Counted from the first letter of the stretch, positions 1 to 9,585 are shown. The stretch: 64,000 nucleotides of DNA from Bacteroides sp. (GCA_014802335.1 JAAVCL010000002.1:1-64000); one strand, 5' to 3'. Program-made: numbers and translations. Notes: generated from the sequence alone by a model not told the origin.

Positions 1-45
1 TGATTTTAAACACTAACTTGCTTAAAATCAGATTCTTAAAATTTG

Positions 46-119
46 TGGTCCCACTTGGGCTTGAACCAAGGACTCCCTGATTATGAGTCAGGTGCTCTGA
101 CCAACTGAGCTATAGGACC
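46..119 (-). tRNA. tRNA-Met (anticodon CAT)
   Basis: Reverse complement GGTCCTATAGCTCAGTTGGTCAGAGCACCTGACTCATAATCAGGGAGTCCTTGGTTCAAGCCCAAGTGGGACCA folds as a cloverleaf with a TTCAAGC T-loop and CAT anticodon (could be tRNA-Ile2 if lysidine modified). Confidence 0.93.
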
Positions 120-174
120 GGCTCACGTTTCAGATTTGCGTCTGATCGTTTGCGTTTGCAAATTTAATGCTTTT

Positions 175-295
175 TTTTATTTCTTGCAAGTGTATACCTA
201 ATTTTTTCCAATATATCTCTTATTTTTCAAGTGCATCTCTAATTTTTTCAAGTGTATCGCTTGTTTTTTCAAGTGTATCTCTTGTATTTTTGGTT
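175..295. repeat. Imperfect ~22-bp tandem repeat (TTTTTTCAAGTGTATCTCTTG-like, about 5 copies)
   Basis: Successive units 'ttttcaagtgcatctctaatt', 'ttttcaagtgtatcgcttgtt', 'ttttcaagtgtatctcttgta' seen directly. Confidence 0.7.
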
Positions 296-349
296 GTTTT
301 TTCTTTTTCAGTCCGGCTCTTTTTGATTATTCCTCTTTTGCGCAATGCG

Positions 350-1582
350 TTAGTCGTTTTGTTTCTCTTTTGCGCCTGTCTCCGAGTCTTTGTGCTCTGT
401 TGCCGTCGCCGTGTCATCGGGCGTCGCCGTGTCATCGGATGTCGCGGTGGCACCGGGTGTGGCCGTGGTCACCGTGGTATCGGAGGTCACCGCGGTAGCA
501 TTGGCGGACTGCTTGGGGCGAGGGTTAGAGATGTATTTTTCGTAGTAGGTCAGGATGAGCGAGGTTACGGGCAAGGCTATTATCATTCCGATGATGCCGA
601 GCAAACTTCCCCATATCGAGAGCGAGAGCAGTATCATCGCCGGGTTGAGTCCCATTTCTTTTCCCATTATTCGCGGTGTGAGTATGTAGTCGCATATACT
701 CTGGCTCACGAGGTAGACAAGCAGGCTCTTCCCGAAGAGTGTCACGAAGTGTTCCTCGCCTCCCAATGAGGTGATGAAGCAGATGATTGCCACGGGAATC
801 AGGGTGACATATTGGAAGTATGGTATCATATAGAGGATGCCGACCAGTATGCCCATCGGGATTGCAAGGGGGAGCCTGATTATAGAGAATCCAATGCAGT
901 AGAACACGGCCGCGCAGAGTGCCACCAGTCCTTGCCCGCGGAAGTAGCTTTGCATGCTTTGTTTCACATCATTCACCACTACGAGGGCACGGTCGCGGTA
1001 TTTTCCGGGGAATATGAGTTTAAATCCGCGCACTATGTGGGGATAGTCTATCAGTATGAACAGTAGATATACAAGGGTCAGCGCCCAACCGAGGGTCTGG
1101 AGAATTACGTCTATTGATTCTTCAAGTAGCGATGAGCCTTTGGCCACGAGTTCCTCTATGTGCATTGAGCTGAGAGTCGCCTTTATTTGCTCCGGACTTA
1201 CGTATCGTTCCACAAATATAATAACCGATCGGTAGTAAGCCGGAACGGGCTGCCGCCCGTCTGTCACGTTTTTTATGATCTCTCCTAAATGATCGGCTTC
1301 CGAGATTATGGTCGGAACAAAGATATAGACAAATATCCCCAGAACGGCAAGTATATCAATAAGTGTTACCACGGATGGTAATGTTCTTCCCTTTACGTGC
1401 ATCCAGCGACGGTTAAATTCCACCAGTGGCTGGAGAAGATAGGCAAAGAAGCATGCCACCACAAAGGGAAGCAGCACATTGCTCAGATATCGTATCAGCA
1501 TTATCAGCACCGCGGCAATGGCAATGCCGATTATCAGGCGCATTATGCGGTCTATATTCCAATAAGGAGTCGTATTATTCAT
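350..1582 (-). CDS. AI-2E family transporter (PerM/DUF20-like) with T/D/A-rich repetitive C-terminal tail
   Basis: Multi-TM protein; PFVVACFFAYLLQPLVE, GILVGILYMIPYFQYVT and ILTPRIMGKEMGLNPAMILLSLSIWGSLLGIIGMIIALPVTS are typical of the family. Confidence 0.88.
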   Translation of the reverse strand: MNNTTPYWNIDRIMRLIIGIAIAAVLIMLIRYLSNVLLPFVVACFFAYLLQPLVEFNRRWMHVKGRTLPSVVTLIDILAVLGIFVYIFVPTIISEADHLGEIIKNVTDGRQPVPAYYRSVIIFVERYVSPEQIKATLSSMHIEELVAKGSSLLEESIDVILQTLGWALTLVYLLFILIDYPHIVRGFKLIFPGKYRDRALVVVNDVKQSMQSYFRGQGLVALCAAVFYCIGFSIIRLPLAIPMGILVGILYMIPYFQYVTLIPVAIICFITSLGGEEHFVTLFGKSLLVYLVSQSICDYILTPRIMGKEMGLNPAMILLSLSIWGSLLGIIGMIIALPVTSLILTYYEKYISNPRPKQSANATAVTSDTTVTTATPGATATSDDTATPDDTATATEHKDSETGAKEKQND

Positions 1583-1877
1583 TATTTCACTGTGGTAAAA
1601 GTGCGTGTTAACATTTTCTTAATGTGGAAACAATAATTAAAGTATTATGGTTTAAGATAAGCCGAATTGTTAATAAAATTTAATTTTTATTATCAATAGC
1701 TACTATATGCGCGAACCACGGGCGCTTTGTTACGGTTATTCAATTGAAGTCGTTTAAACTTTTAACGGCTTCATTAAGTTAACAATGTCGCCGTCTATTC
1801 TTTAATAATGATTTGCTCGCCTTGGCTTAAGTAGACTTCATTTAATAAGTTAGACAATAACCCCAGCCGCTTTTACA

Positions 1878-3305
1878 ATGAAAAACGCCTACCAGCGAAC
1901 TCACTTACACCCACGTTTCTTCTTCACTGTCAGCTTGATGATGGCTACGCTAATTGCCGTTGCCGGCGACCATGTGGAGAACCGATCTGAATGGTTGCTC
2001 GACACGGTGCCTCAACATTGGGTTCTTGAGCAGCAATATTTCATGACCACTCCCGACGAAGACCGTTGGTGGCATGAGTTCAACGATCCGGTTTTGGTGG
2101 CATTGATACAGAAAGGGGTTACCAACAATTATGATGTGCAGGTGGCTGCGCGCCGCATCGAGATGGCTCATCAGACCGAGCGGGCCACGAAAGCTGGCTA
2201 TTATCCCACTGTTAACCTGGCGGGGAACTGGACCCGTGAAATGACAGCCTCTACCGTTCATGGCGAGCACCCCCACGAGCAATCCATGAGTTATTTCCAA
2301 TTGGGTCTTGCCGTCAACTGGGAAATTGATTTATTCGGCCGGATCAAGCAGCAGCTCAAGGCCGACCGCGCGAATTATTATGTGTCGGTTGAAGATTACA
2401 ACGCGGCTCAGGTATCGTTGTGTTCCAATCTGGCCAAAGCATATTTTCAGCTTCGGCTTGCCCAGGAACAGGTGAAGATTGCCGAGGCGAATGTGGCAAT
2501 TGTCGAAAAGCAAAAGGTATTGGCCGATGCCCGTTATGAAGCGGGATTACGCCCCCTGCTCGATGAGGTTCAGGCACGGATGTCGGTGGTACAGACACGC
2601 GCCACTCTGCCCCAGCTTCGCGCCAATGTCCGCACTTATTTGAACCAGGTGGCGCTCCTGGTGGGTGAATATCCCGACAAACTTGAATATCTTCTTGAAG
2701 ATTCCGCACTCCCGTCTGCCCCCGAGCCGGGCAACGTGGCCGATCCTCAAGCCCTGTTGCGCCGTCGGCCCGACATAGTTAGCGCCGAGCAACAGCTGGC
2801 CGCCACCGCTGCCCAAATCGGCATTGCGAAAAAAGACTTCCTCCCCACCCTTTCGGTTACGGCCCACGTGGGCACTCAGGCCCACACGCTGAGTCAGATT
2901 TTCAGTAATAACGCCTATTATTACACCGTGTTACCCACACTGACGTGGACCGTCTTCGACGGTATGGCCCGCAATGCCAAATTAGCGCAGGCCCGATTGC
3001 AAATGGAGTCGCAGATTGATTCTTATAATCTTACGGTCATGACGGCCGTTTCCGAGGTAAACAACGCCATGCTTTCCTGGCAAAGCATCGGCGAGCAGAT
3101 TATATACCAGGAAATGATATTGAAGGATGCGCGCAAGCAACTCGAATTGCAGACAGACCGCTATCTTCAGGGTCTCAACGGGTTTTCGGATATTGCCGGC
3201 GCCCAGGCACAAGTGTTGCAGTATGAAAATTCTCTTATACAGCTCAAAGCCTCGCAGCTGGCGGCAATCGTAACTCTTTACACTGCTTTGGGCGGTGGTT
3301 TCTGA
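1878..3305 (+). CDS. Efflux transporter outer membrane factor (TolC/NodT family)
   Basis: WWHEFNDPVLVALIQKGVTNNYDVQVAARRI, NWEIDLFGRIKQQ, LLRRRPDIVSAEQQLAATAAQIGIAKKDFLPTLS; first gene of a tripartite efflux operon. Confidence 0.92.
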   Translation: MKNAYQRTHLHPRFFFTVSLMMATLIAVAGDHVENRSEWLLDTVPQHWVLEQQYFMTTPDEDRWWHEFNDPVLVALIQKGVTNNYDVQVAARRIEMAHQTERATKAGYYPTVNLAGNWTREMTASTVHGEHPHEQSMSYFQLGLAVNWEIDLFGRIKQQLKADRANYYVSVEDYNAAQVSLCSNLAKAYFQLRLAQEQVKIAEANVAIVEKQKVLADARYEAGLRPLLDEVQARMSVVQTRATLPQLRANVRTYLNQVALLVGEYPDKLEYLLEDSALPSAPEPGNVADPQALLRRRPDIVSAEQQLAATAAQIGIAKKDFLPTLSVTAHVGTQAHTLSQIFSNNAYYYTVLPTLTWTVFDGMARNAKLAQARLQMESQIDSYNLTVMTAVSEVNNAMLSWQSIGEQIIYQEMILKDARKQLELQTDRYLQGLNGFSDIAGAQAQVLQYENSLIQLKASQLAAIVTLYTALGGGF

Positions 3306-3381
3306 AAGGCTTGATAAAGGTTCTGATTTTACCACTTTATCCCCGCTAAGTTTTATAAATTCCATTGTAAACATTTCCACT

Positions 3382-4506
3382 ATGAAAAATATTACCGCTG
3401 TGAAAGCCACACTCCTTTTCACCCTTATTGCCATAATGGCCGTCGGCTGCAAACGTAAAGACCCGGATGCTTCCCGTGAAGCTCCCGAAATAAACGTTGC
3501 CGAAGTCACCACAGATTCCATCGTGCTTCATAACGATTATCCCGGCTATCTTGAAGCTCACACCAAGGCCGAGGTTGTAGGGGAAGTCAGCGGCCGCCTT
3601 CTTACCCAGAATTTCACATCCGGAAGCTATGTCACCAAGGGCCAGGTGTTGTTTACCATCGAGTCCACCACCTACAGCGATGCCGTTCGGGAAGCAGAAG
3701 CCTCATTGGCCTCGGCCGCCAGCCAACGCGATTACTATTCATCTCAAAGCACGGCAATGCAGAAGGCCTACGAAAAGGAAGCTGTTTCCAAAATGGAGCT
3801 GCTCCAGTCGCAGAGTTCGTTGCGACAGGCTGAAGCTTCAATAGCAAGTGCCTCGGCGCAACTTGAAAACGCACGCACAAAACTATCGAAATGCACGGTG
3901 CGCGCCCCCATTTCTGGATATATCACACTGAATGAAGTTTCCGTTGGCAATTATATCAACGGCGAGGGCAACCCGCAGGTGCTGGCCACTATCTACGACA
4001 ACACCCTTTTTGATGCTGTCTTTTCGATTGAAGACGACCAATACCCTAAGCTTTTAGGAGCCGATAAAGGGGAAGGCTCGGTGCTGTATAGCAACATGCC
4101 GCTGAAATTCCAGACTTCCCTCCCCCATTCCTACACTGCCGACCTTTATTACGTGGCGCCGTCGGTGAATTCTTCCACAGGCTCGCTGCAACTGGTGGGA
4201 AAAGTCAACAATATCGACAACGAACTTAAAGACGGAATGTATGTCACCATCTCACTCCCCTACGGCACAAATCCGCGTGCCATGGTGGTGAAGGATGCAG
4301 CTCTCTCCACCGACCAGCTCGGCAAGTATCTCTATGTGGTGAACGATTCGAACAAGGTGGTTTACACCCCGGTTACGGTGGGTCCGCTTTATCACGATTC
4401 GTTGCGCGTTATAGAAAAAGGACTCAAGCCGGGGCAGAAATATGTGACCGAAGCCCTTCTCACCGTGCGCAACGGTATGACCGTCAAGCCAATTCTCAAG
4501 AAATAG
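3382..4506 (+). CDS. RND efflux periplasmic adaptor (HlyD/AcrA family lipoprotein)
   Basis: MKNITAVKATLLFTLIAIMAVGCKRK lipoprotein signal; barrel-sandwich and helical hairpin; start moved to ATG 3382. Confidence 0.92.
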   Translation: MKNITAVKATLLFTLIAIMAVGCKRKDPDASREAPEINVAEVTTDSIVLHNDYPGYLEAHTKAEVVGEVSGRLLTQNFTSGSYVTKGQVLFTIESTTYSDAVREAEASLASAASQRDYYSSQSTAMQKAYEKEAVSKMELLQSQSSLRQAEASIASASAQLENARTKLSKCTVRAPISGYITLNEVSVGNYINGEGNPQVLATIYDNTLFDAVFSIEDDQYPKLLGADKGEGSVLYSNMPLKFQTSLPHSYTADLYYVAPSVNSSTGSLQLVGKVNNIDNELKDGMYVTISLPYGTNPRAMVVKDAALSTDQLGKYLYVVNDSNKVVYTPVTVGPLYHDSLRVIEKGLKPGQKYVTEALLTVRNGMTVKPILKK

Positions 4507-4527
4507 TCTCTTCAACACCCCCGCTCC

Positions 4528-7500
4528 ATGTTCTCGAAATTCTTTATTAATCGCCCGATATTCGCCACGGTGCTGGCCATTCTTATGGTTATAGCCGGAG
4601 CTATATGCGTATTTACACTTCCAATTGCACAATATCCCGACATCACCCCGCCGACAGTCACCGTTTCCGCCACCTATCCCGGAGCGAACGCACGCACGGT
4701 GGCACAGGCCGTGGGCGTGCCTATCGAAGCGCAGGTGAACGGTGTGGAAGGAATGTTGTATATGAGTTCTTCAAGTTCCGACGGTTCCTATTCACTCACC
4801 ATTACCTTTGAAAACGGCACAGATCTTGACCAGGCTGCCATTAACGTTCAGAACCGCATGTCGCAAGTAACGTCCACTCTGCCCGAGGCCGTTACGCAAC
4901 AAGGCGTGAGCGTGCGGAAGGAGTCGACCAATCAGGTTCTGTTCTGCACGCTCGAGAGCGATGACCCGGAGCGTTATGACGCTCTCTATCTGGCCAACTA
5001 TGCACAGTTGAATCTTGTCGACCCTCTGTCGCGGGTGGAGGGCGTGGGCGGCGTGCAGGCTTTCGGCGCAGGGAAATACAGTATGCGCGTGTGGCTTGAC
5101 CCCGAGGCCATGCGGGCTCGTTCTGTCACGCCGGCCGATGTGGATGCAGCCATCAATTCCCAGAATATTGAAGTATCGGCCGGGCAGGTGGGTAATCCCC
5201 CCGGCAACACTTCTACCGAATTTCAATTCACCCTCACCAGTCAGGGCCAGCTGAAGACCCCTGAAGAATTCGGGAATATAATTATCCGCACCGATAAAAG
5301 CGGAATTTTGCGACTCAAGGATATTGCGCGTGTTGAACTCGGCAGTCAGAGCTATGATATGGTGTCGCGCGTCAATGGCAAGGAAGTGGCTTTGCTCGGA
5401 ATCCAGCAGTTGCCCGGCGCCAATGCAATTGAAGTGGCCGACGGCTCGCTCAAGGAACTCGACCAACTTGCCCAATATTTTCCCGACGGAGTGCATTACC
5501 GGGTTATTCTCAACACCACCGACTTTGTTCGCGAGTCGCTGAGCGATGTTGTCACCACCTTCTTTCTCACCAGCCTGATTGTGATGATCGTTATTCTGCT
5601 CTTCCTTCAGAACTGGCGCGCCGTGGTGATTCCGATGATAACCATTCCGGTGTCGTTGATCGCAACCTTCGCCGTAATGAAAATCATGGGCTTTTCGCTC
5701 AATACACTCACATTGTTCGGACTTGTGCTGGCCATCGCCATTGTGGTAGACGACGCGATCGTGGTGGTGGAGGATTGTTCGCGACTTGTCGATAAGGGCA
5801 CGCTCACTTCCCGCCAGGCTGCCGTAAAGGCTATGAACGAACTCACAGGCCCAGTTATCGGCGAAGTTCTCGTGCTTATGGCCGTCTTTATCCCCACTGC
5901 CTTTATCTCTGGCATCACCGGGCAGCTCTACAAGCAATTCGCACTCACCATTGCGGTTTCAACAGCATTCTCGGGCTTCAACGCCCTTACGCTCACCCCG
6001 GCTCTCTGCGCCTTGATGCTGAAACCGAGAAAACCTGCCAAATTCTTTATCTACCGCTGGTTTACAAAAGGGTTTGACAAGACTCTGCAGCTTTACGAGC
6101 GCACCATCGGGCGTCTTTTAAGATACCCGGGCACGACGCTGGCCATTTACGGTGCGTTGGCCGTCGTATCGCTGATATGGTTTGTAAATCGACCCTCCAC
6201 ATATATTCCTTCCGAGGATATGGGATACTTCATGGGGTCGGTGGAACTTCCCACCGGTGCCTCAATGGAACGCACTGAGAAAGTGGTGAATGCCATTGCT
6301 GCCGACATAAAACGCGAGATTCCACAGGTAAAAGATGTGATGAGCGTCACCGGCTTTTCCATGATGGGTGGAGGCGCCGCATCAAATATGGCCTCGTTCA
6401 ACATCATGCTTGTGCCTTGGAAAGACCGCGGCAAAGACGGCACAATCAACGACATCATAGCACGCGCCGAAGAAATAGCATCCCGTCATCAGGAAGCCCT
6501 GTGCTTCTTCCTCAATCCCCCCGCCATTCAGGGACTCGGCGTTTCTTCCGGACTGCAGATGCAACTTCTTGACATCAACAATCTCGGGGCGCAGCAGATG
6601 AAGCAGGCAATTTCCGACCTTTCGGCCGCCGCCGAGAAAGACCCGCGCATTGCCTCCATCTCCACGCTCTATCAAGGCACCGTGCCTCAATTTTCGATCG
6701 ATATAGACCGTAATCGTGCCGAGATGCAGGGAGTTGGCATATCCGACATCTATCAGGTGCTGGGCCAATATATGGGTGCAAGCTATGTTAATGATTTCGT
6801 TGACTTCGACCGCACGTTCCAGGTAACGATGCAGGCCGACGGGGTAGCCCGCGCAAACCCCGACGATGTTCTGAAGCTCAGTGTGCGCAATTCTCAGGGA
6901 GAAATGGTGCCCTTCTCTTCTTTCGCGAAAATAAAGGAAACCATGGGCGAGCCGAATGTCAGCCGTTACAATATGTACACCACGGCCTCGGTAACTGCAA
7001 CTCCAGCTCATGGCGTAAGCTCGAGCGAAGGCATCGAGGCAATGGAGCAACTTGTGTCGGACACTCTGGGAAAGAACTACTCTTACGCATGGACCGGAAT
7101 GGCATATCAGGAAACACAATCGGGCACAACCGTATCCATCGTGTTCATCTTTGCCATTATAATGACGCTGCTGGTTTTGGCTGCCCAATATGAAAGCTGG
7201 ACCGACCCGATTGCCGTCGTTCTTGCCATGCCGATAGCCGTGCTCGGAGCTCTTCTCGGCACAATGTTCATGAACGAAAGCATCAGCATCTACACCCAGA
7301 TCGGTCTTATACTCGTGCTGGGTATGTCGGCAAAAAATGCCATTCTGATCGTGGAATATGCCATGGACTTCCGAAAGGCCGGACAACCCATAATCAAAGC
7401 CGCCCACGATGCCGGAGTAATCAGATTCCGCCCGATCCTCATGACCGCCTTAGCCTTCATATTCGGAGTGATGCCGATGTTGTTTTCAACAGGTGCAGGC

Positions 7501-7719
7501 GCGAATTCGCGCATCGATTTAGGCACCGTCGTTGTTTTCGGCATGATAATCAATGCGTTGATCGGCACCACCTGTGTGCCGGCTTTCTGGGTGGTGATGC
7601 AGCGCCTTCAGGAGAAATTCCGCGGTTCGCGCACCACAACGGCAAACAGCACTTCTTCGCCCGGTCTTTCCTCATCTTCGGGGGCACCGGCCGCATCCGA
7701 CAGTGCAAACGAAGTGTGA
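4528..7719 (+). CDS. Efflux RND transporter permease (HAE1/AcrB family)
   Basis: MFSKFFINRPIFATVLAILMVIAGAI, PIAQYPDITPPTVTVSATYPGA, AIAIVVDDAIVVVED, and C-terminal GAGANSRIDLGTVVVFGMIINALIGTTCVPAFW. Confidence 0.96.
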   Translation: MFSKFFINRPIFATVLAILMVIAGAICVFTLPIAQYPDITPPTVTVSATYPGANARTVAQAVGVPIEAQVNGVEGMLYMSSSSSDGSYSLTITFENGTDLDQAAINVQNRMSQVTSTLPEAVTQQGVSVRKESTNQVLFCTLESDDPERYDALYLANYAQLNLVDPLSRVEGVGGVQAFGAGKYSMRVWLDPEAMRARSVTPADVDAAINSQNIEVSAGQVGNPPGNTSTEFQFTLTSQGQLKTPEEFGNIIIRTDKSGILRLKDIARVELGSQSYDMVSRVNGKEVALLGIQQLPGANAIEVADGSLKELDQLAQYFPDGVHYRVILNTTDFVRESLSDVVTTFFLTSLIVMIVILLFLQNWRAVVIPMITIPVSLIATFAVMKIMGFSLNTLTLFGLVLAIAIVVDDAIVVVEDCSRLVDKGTLTSRQAAVKAMNELTGPVIGEVLVLMAVFIPTAFISGITGQLYKQFALTIAVSTAFSGFNALTLTPALCALMLKPRKPAKFFIYRWFTKGFDKTLQLYERTIGRLLRYPGTTLAIYGALAVVSLIWFVNRPSTYIPSEDMGYFMGSVELPTGASMERTEKVVNAIAADIKREIPQVKDVMSVTGFSMMGGGAASNMASFNIMLVPWKDRGKDGTINDIIARAEEIASRHQEALCFFLNPPAIQGLGVSSGLQMQLLDINNLGAQQMKQAISDLSAAAEKDPRIASISTLYQGTVPQFSIDIDRNRAEMQGVGISDIYQVLGQYMGASYVNDFVDFDRTFQVTMQADGVARANPDDVLKLSVRNSQGEMVPFSSFAKIKETMGEPNVSRYNMYTTASVTATPAHGVSSSEGIEAMEQLVSDTLGKNYSYAWTGMAYQETQSGTTVSIVFIFAIIMTLLVLAAQYESWTDPIAVVLAMPIAVLGALLGTMFMNESISIYTQIGLILVLGMSAKNAILIVEYAMDFRKAGQPIIKAAHDAGVIRFRPILMTALAFIFGVMPMLFSTGAGANSRIDLGTVVVFGMIINALIGTTCVPAFWVVMQRLQEKFRGSRTTTANSTSSPGLSSSSGAPAASDSANEV

Positions 7720-8420
7720 AGATCATCGTCAACCCGCAGCAATCTCACGGTCTCTCCATAACGGGCTTCGCGCAGGAACGACAATTCGAGCCTGCGCACG
7801 AAGCTGCGGTCCATTTCTTCTAACGTAAACATATTCATCAGCAGAGAAACATAACGCACCGTGTTGACATGGCGATAGAAATCAAGGTCGCAATAACCAA
7901 ACACGTGGTTCACCCCCGGCGCAGTGGCTCGTATGGCCCCGCGTGGCAATTCACCGCTAAAGTTCATTGGCACGATTGCCGTGTGCTTACTTATCCGGTC
8001 GATTGGGCAGCGTGTACCGTCAATCATTTCATCGCTGAGGCTCAGATGCGACAAGCCGGCATTTGAGCGCGTGGCCATGTCGAGCACCATCCACACCGAT
8101 GTGGCATACCCTATCGGCTTGCCATCTTCACCGTCAACCCTGAAATTACGCACGGAAAAATGACGGTTCCAAGATTCAACCCACGTGCTGAGAGTGTAGG
8201 TCTCATTCACGCGCGGATAACGTTCCATCTCAATTGCTATGCGCGACAACACCCATCCACAACCCAAATGATCCATCACCGGATTCCCGATACCGAGACT
8301 GTTGGCATGGGCGGTAGCAATATCAATGATTTTTGAAGTCAAGAGGGGCAGCGACATCTCGCGCTCTGCATTCGACTCCCCTGCTGAAAGAAAAAAAGAC
8401 TGAGAATAAACAGATTCCAT
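7608..8420 (-). CDS. Acyl-ACP thioesterase
   Basis: Hotdog-fold thioesterase features: MDHLGCGWVLSRIAIEMERYPRVNETYTLSTWVESWNRHFSVRNFRV and GYCDLDFYRHVNTVRYVSLL. Confidence 0.85.
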   Translation of the reverse strand: MESVYSQSFFLSAGESNAEREMSLPLLTSKIIDIATAHANSLGIGNPVMDHLGCGWVLSRIAIEMERYPRVNETYTLSTWVESWNRHFSVRNFRVDGEDGKPIGYATSVWMVLDMATRSNAGLSHLSLSDEMIDGTRCPIDRISKHTAIVPMNFSGELPRGAIRATAPGVNHVFGYCDLDFYRHVNTVRYVSLLMNMFTLEEMDRSFVRRLELSFLREARYGETVRLLRVDDDLHTSFALSDAAGAPEDEERPGEEVLFAVVVREPRNFS

Positions 8421-8426
8421 AGTTAT

Positions 8427-8485
8427 TTAGGTTTTAGGTGTTAGGCGTTAGGTTTTAGGCGTTGGGTTTTAGGCGTTAGGTAGTA
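8427..8485. repeat. TTAGGCG/TTAGGTT heptad-like tandem repeat (left border of RAYT/REP locus)
   Basis: tttaggttttaggtgttaggcgttaggttttaggcgttgggttttaggcgttaggtag; begins within ~7 nt of the thioesterase start codon. Confidence 0.8.
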
Positions 8486-8486
8486 G

Positions 8487-8808
8487 GGACGTGATTCTTC
8501 ACGTCCGGGCAGACCCCAATACCCTGCGTCCCGGCAGAGTTCATTACCTTGCGTCGGTCCGGACGTGAAGAATCACGTCCCTACACTCGTCCGGTAATGA
8601 ATCGTAACGACCGTCCGGTAATGCCACCGGTAATTCGACGATATTTACCCAGACGTGGCGCGCCACGTCCCTACACTTGTCCGGTAATGAATCGTAGCGA
8701 CCGTCCGGTAATGAATGGTGTCGGCAAATGTAGGGACATGGCGTGCCATGTCTGAACGTTACGACGGGTAATTCGGCGATGTTTGCCCGGACGTGAAGAA
8801 TCACGTCC
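8487..8808. repeat. Array of five REP-like palindromes with REPIN-like doublet
   Basis: Palindromes at 8487-8506 (GGACGTGATTCTTCACGTCC), 8561-8580, 8652-8669 (GACGTGGCGCGCCACGTC), 8735-8752 (GACATGGCGTGCCATGTC), 8789-8808, each flanked on one side by CCCTAC/GTAGGG. Confidence 0.88.
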
Positions 8809-8829
8809 CTACTACCTAACGCCTAACGC

Positions 8830-9387
8830 CTAAAACTTAAAGCCTAATTGCGGCAACATGCGTTTTATCATTAACCTGCGCGGATTATCCGTCACATACT
8901 TGTATAAAACATCCAATTGACCCGATTTATAGACAATGCTGTCTGAAATTCCTGGATTAAAACAACTGCTATCCTCGCTCAGAATTCCCTCATCCCGAAG
9001 CCTCCGGGTACATGCCGACATAGTCAATCCTACATATACAGTGACAGGTTTTGGCAGCTCATTGAGAACTCTCACCACAAAATGCAAATGATCGGGCATA
9101 ATAACCGATTTGATTATCCTGATTTTGTCGCGACGGAAACTTTCCAACTTATCCAACTCCTCCTTAACAATCACCCCGGCACGGTTCAACACCGTATGAG
9201 GTGCATCTGCACCACTCATAATATATGGATTCCCCTCCAACTTTGAAAAAATTGGAGCCATCTGATGCTTGGTGATGGTGAACATATAAATACAAGGCTT
9301 CCTATAATCATGAAAGAAAGCACGCCGTGTATGCACATGCTTCACAGGAGAAAGCGGCCCGGAATAACACTTCGCATTTTGAGCCAT
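8830..9387 (-). CDS. REP-associated tyrosine transposase-like protein (Y1/HUH, RAYT-like)
   Basis: YMFTITKH, HUH-type motif IIKSVIMPDHLHFVVRV, catalytic-Tyr context LYKYVTDNPRR; adjacent REP-like palindromes. Start set at MAQNAKC (9387); the supplied ORF's first 53 aa are translated from a polypyrimidine tract. Confidence 0.8.
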   Translation of the reverse strand: MAQNAKCYSGPLSPVKHVHTRRAFFHDYRKPCIYMFTITKHQMAPIFSKLEGNPYIMSGADAPHTVLNRAGVIVKEELDKLESFRRDKIRIIKSVIMPDHLHFVVRVLNELPKPVTVYVGLTMSACTRRLRDEGILSEDSSCFNPGISDSIVYKSGQLDVLYKYVTDNPRRLMIKRMLPQLGFKF

Positions 9388-9408
9388 AAGCAAAGAAAAA
9401 TAAGGAAT

Positions 9409-9512
9409 GAAAGGAAGAAGGGAGAAAAGGAGGGAAGAGGGAAGAGGGAAGGGAGGAAAAGGAAAAAGGGAAAAGGGAAAAGAAAAGAAAAGAGAAGAGA
9501 AGAGAAGGAGGG
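9409..9512. repeat. Uninterrupted 104-nt homopurine tract (+ strand)
   Basis: gaaaggaagaagggagaaaaggagggaagagggaagaggg...agagaagagaagagaaggaggg contains no pyrimidine between 9409 and 9512. Confidence 0.95.
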
Positions 9513-9585
9513 CACTAAGCACGGGGCGCAGCCCCATGCCACGCAACCACCCAAACCCGGACCCTCCTAAAGCCCTCGTTGAGTG

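Noticed and set aside
167-769. 200-aa plus ORF at the start of the window, and 220-453 minus
   Set aside because: Overlap the transporter C-terminus and low-complexity repeat DNA; composition is unlike real protein.
4792-5937. 381-aa minus-strand ORF inside the RND permease gene (also 6382-7407)
   Set aside because: Antisense to a strongly recognisable AcrB-type protein; Cys/His-rich composition is typical of antisense translation.
8427-8485. True telomere-like repeat (TTAGG) marking a linear replicon end
   Set aside because: Internal position between ordinary genes; heptads are imperfect and occur as element borders.
8544-8804. Short ORFs through the REP array on both strands
   Set aside because: Translations of repeated palindromic DNA.
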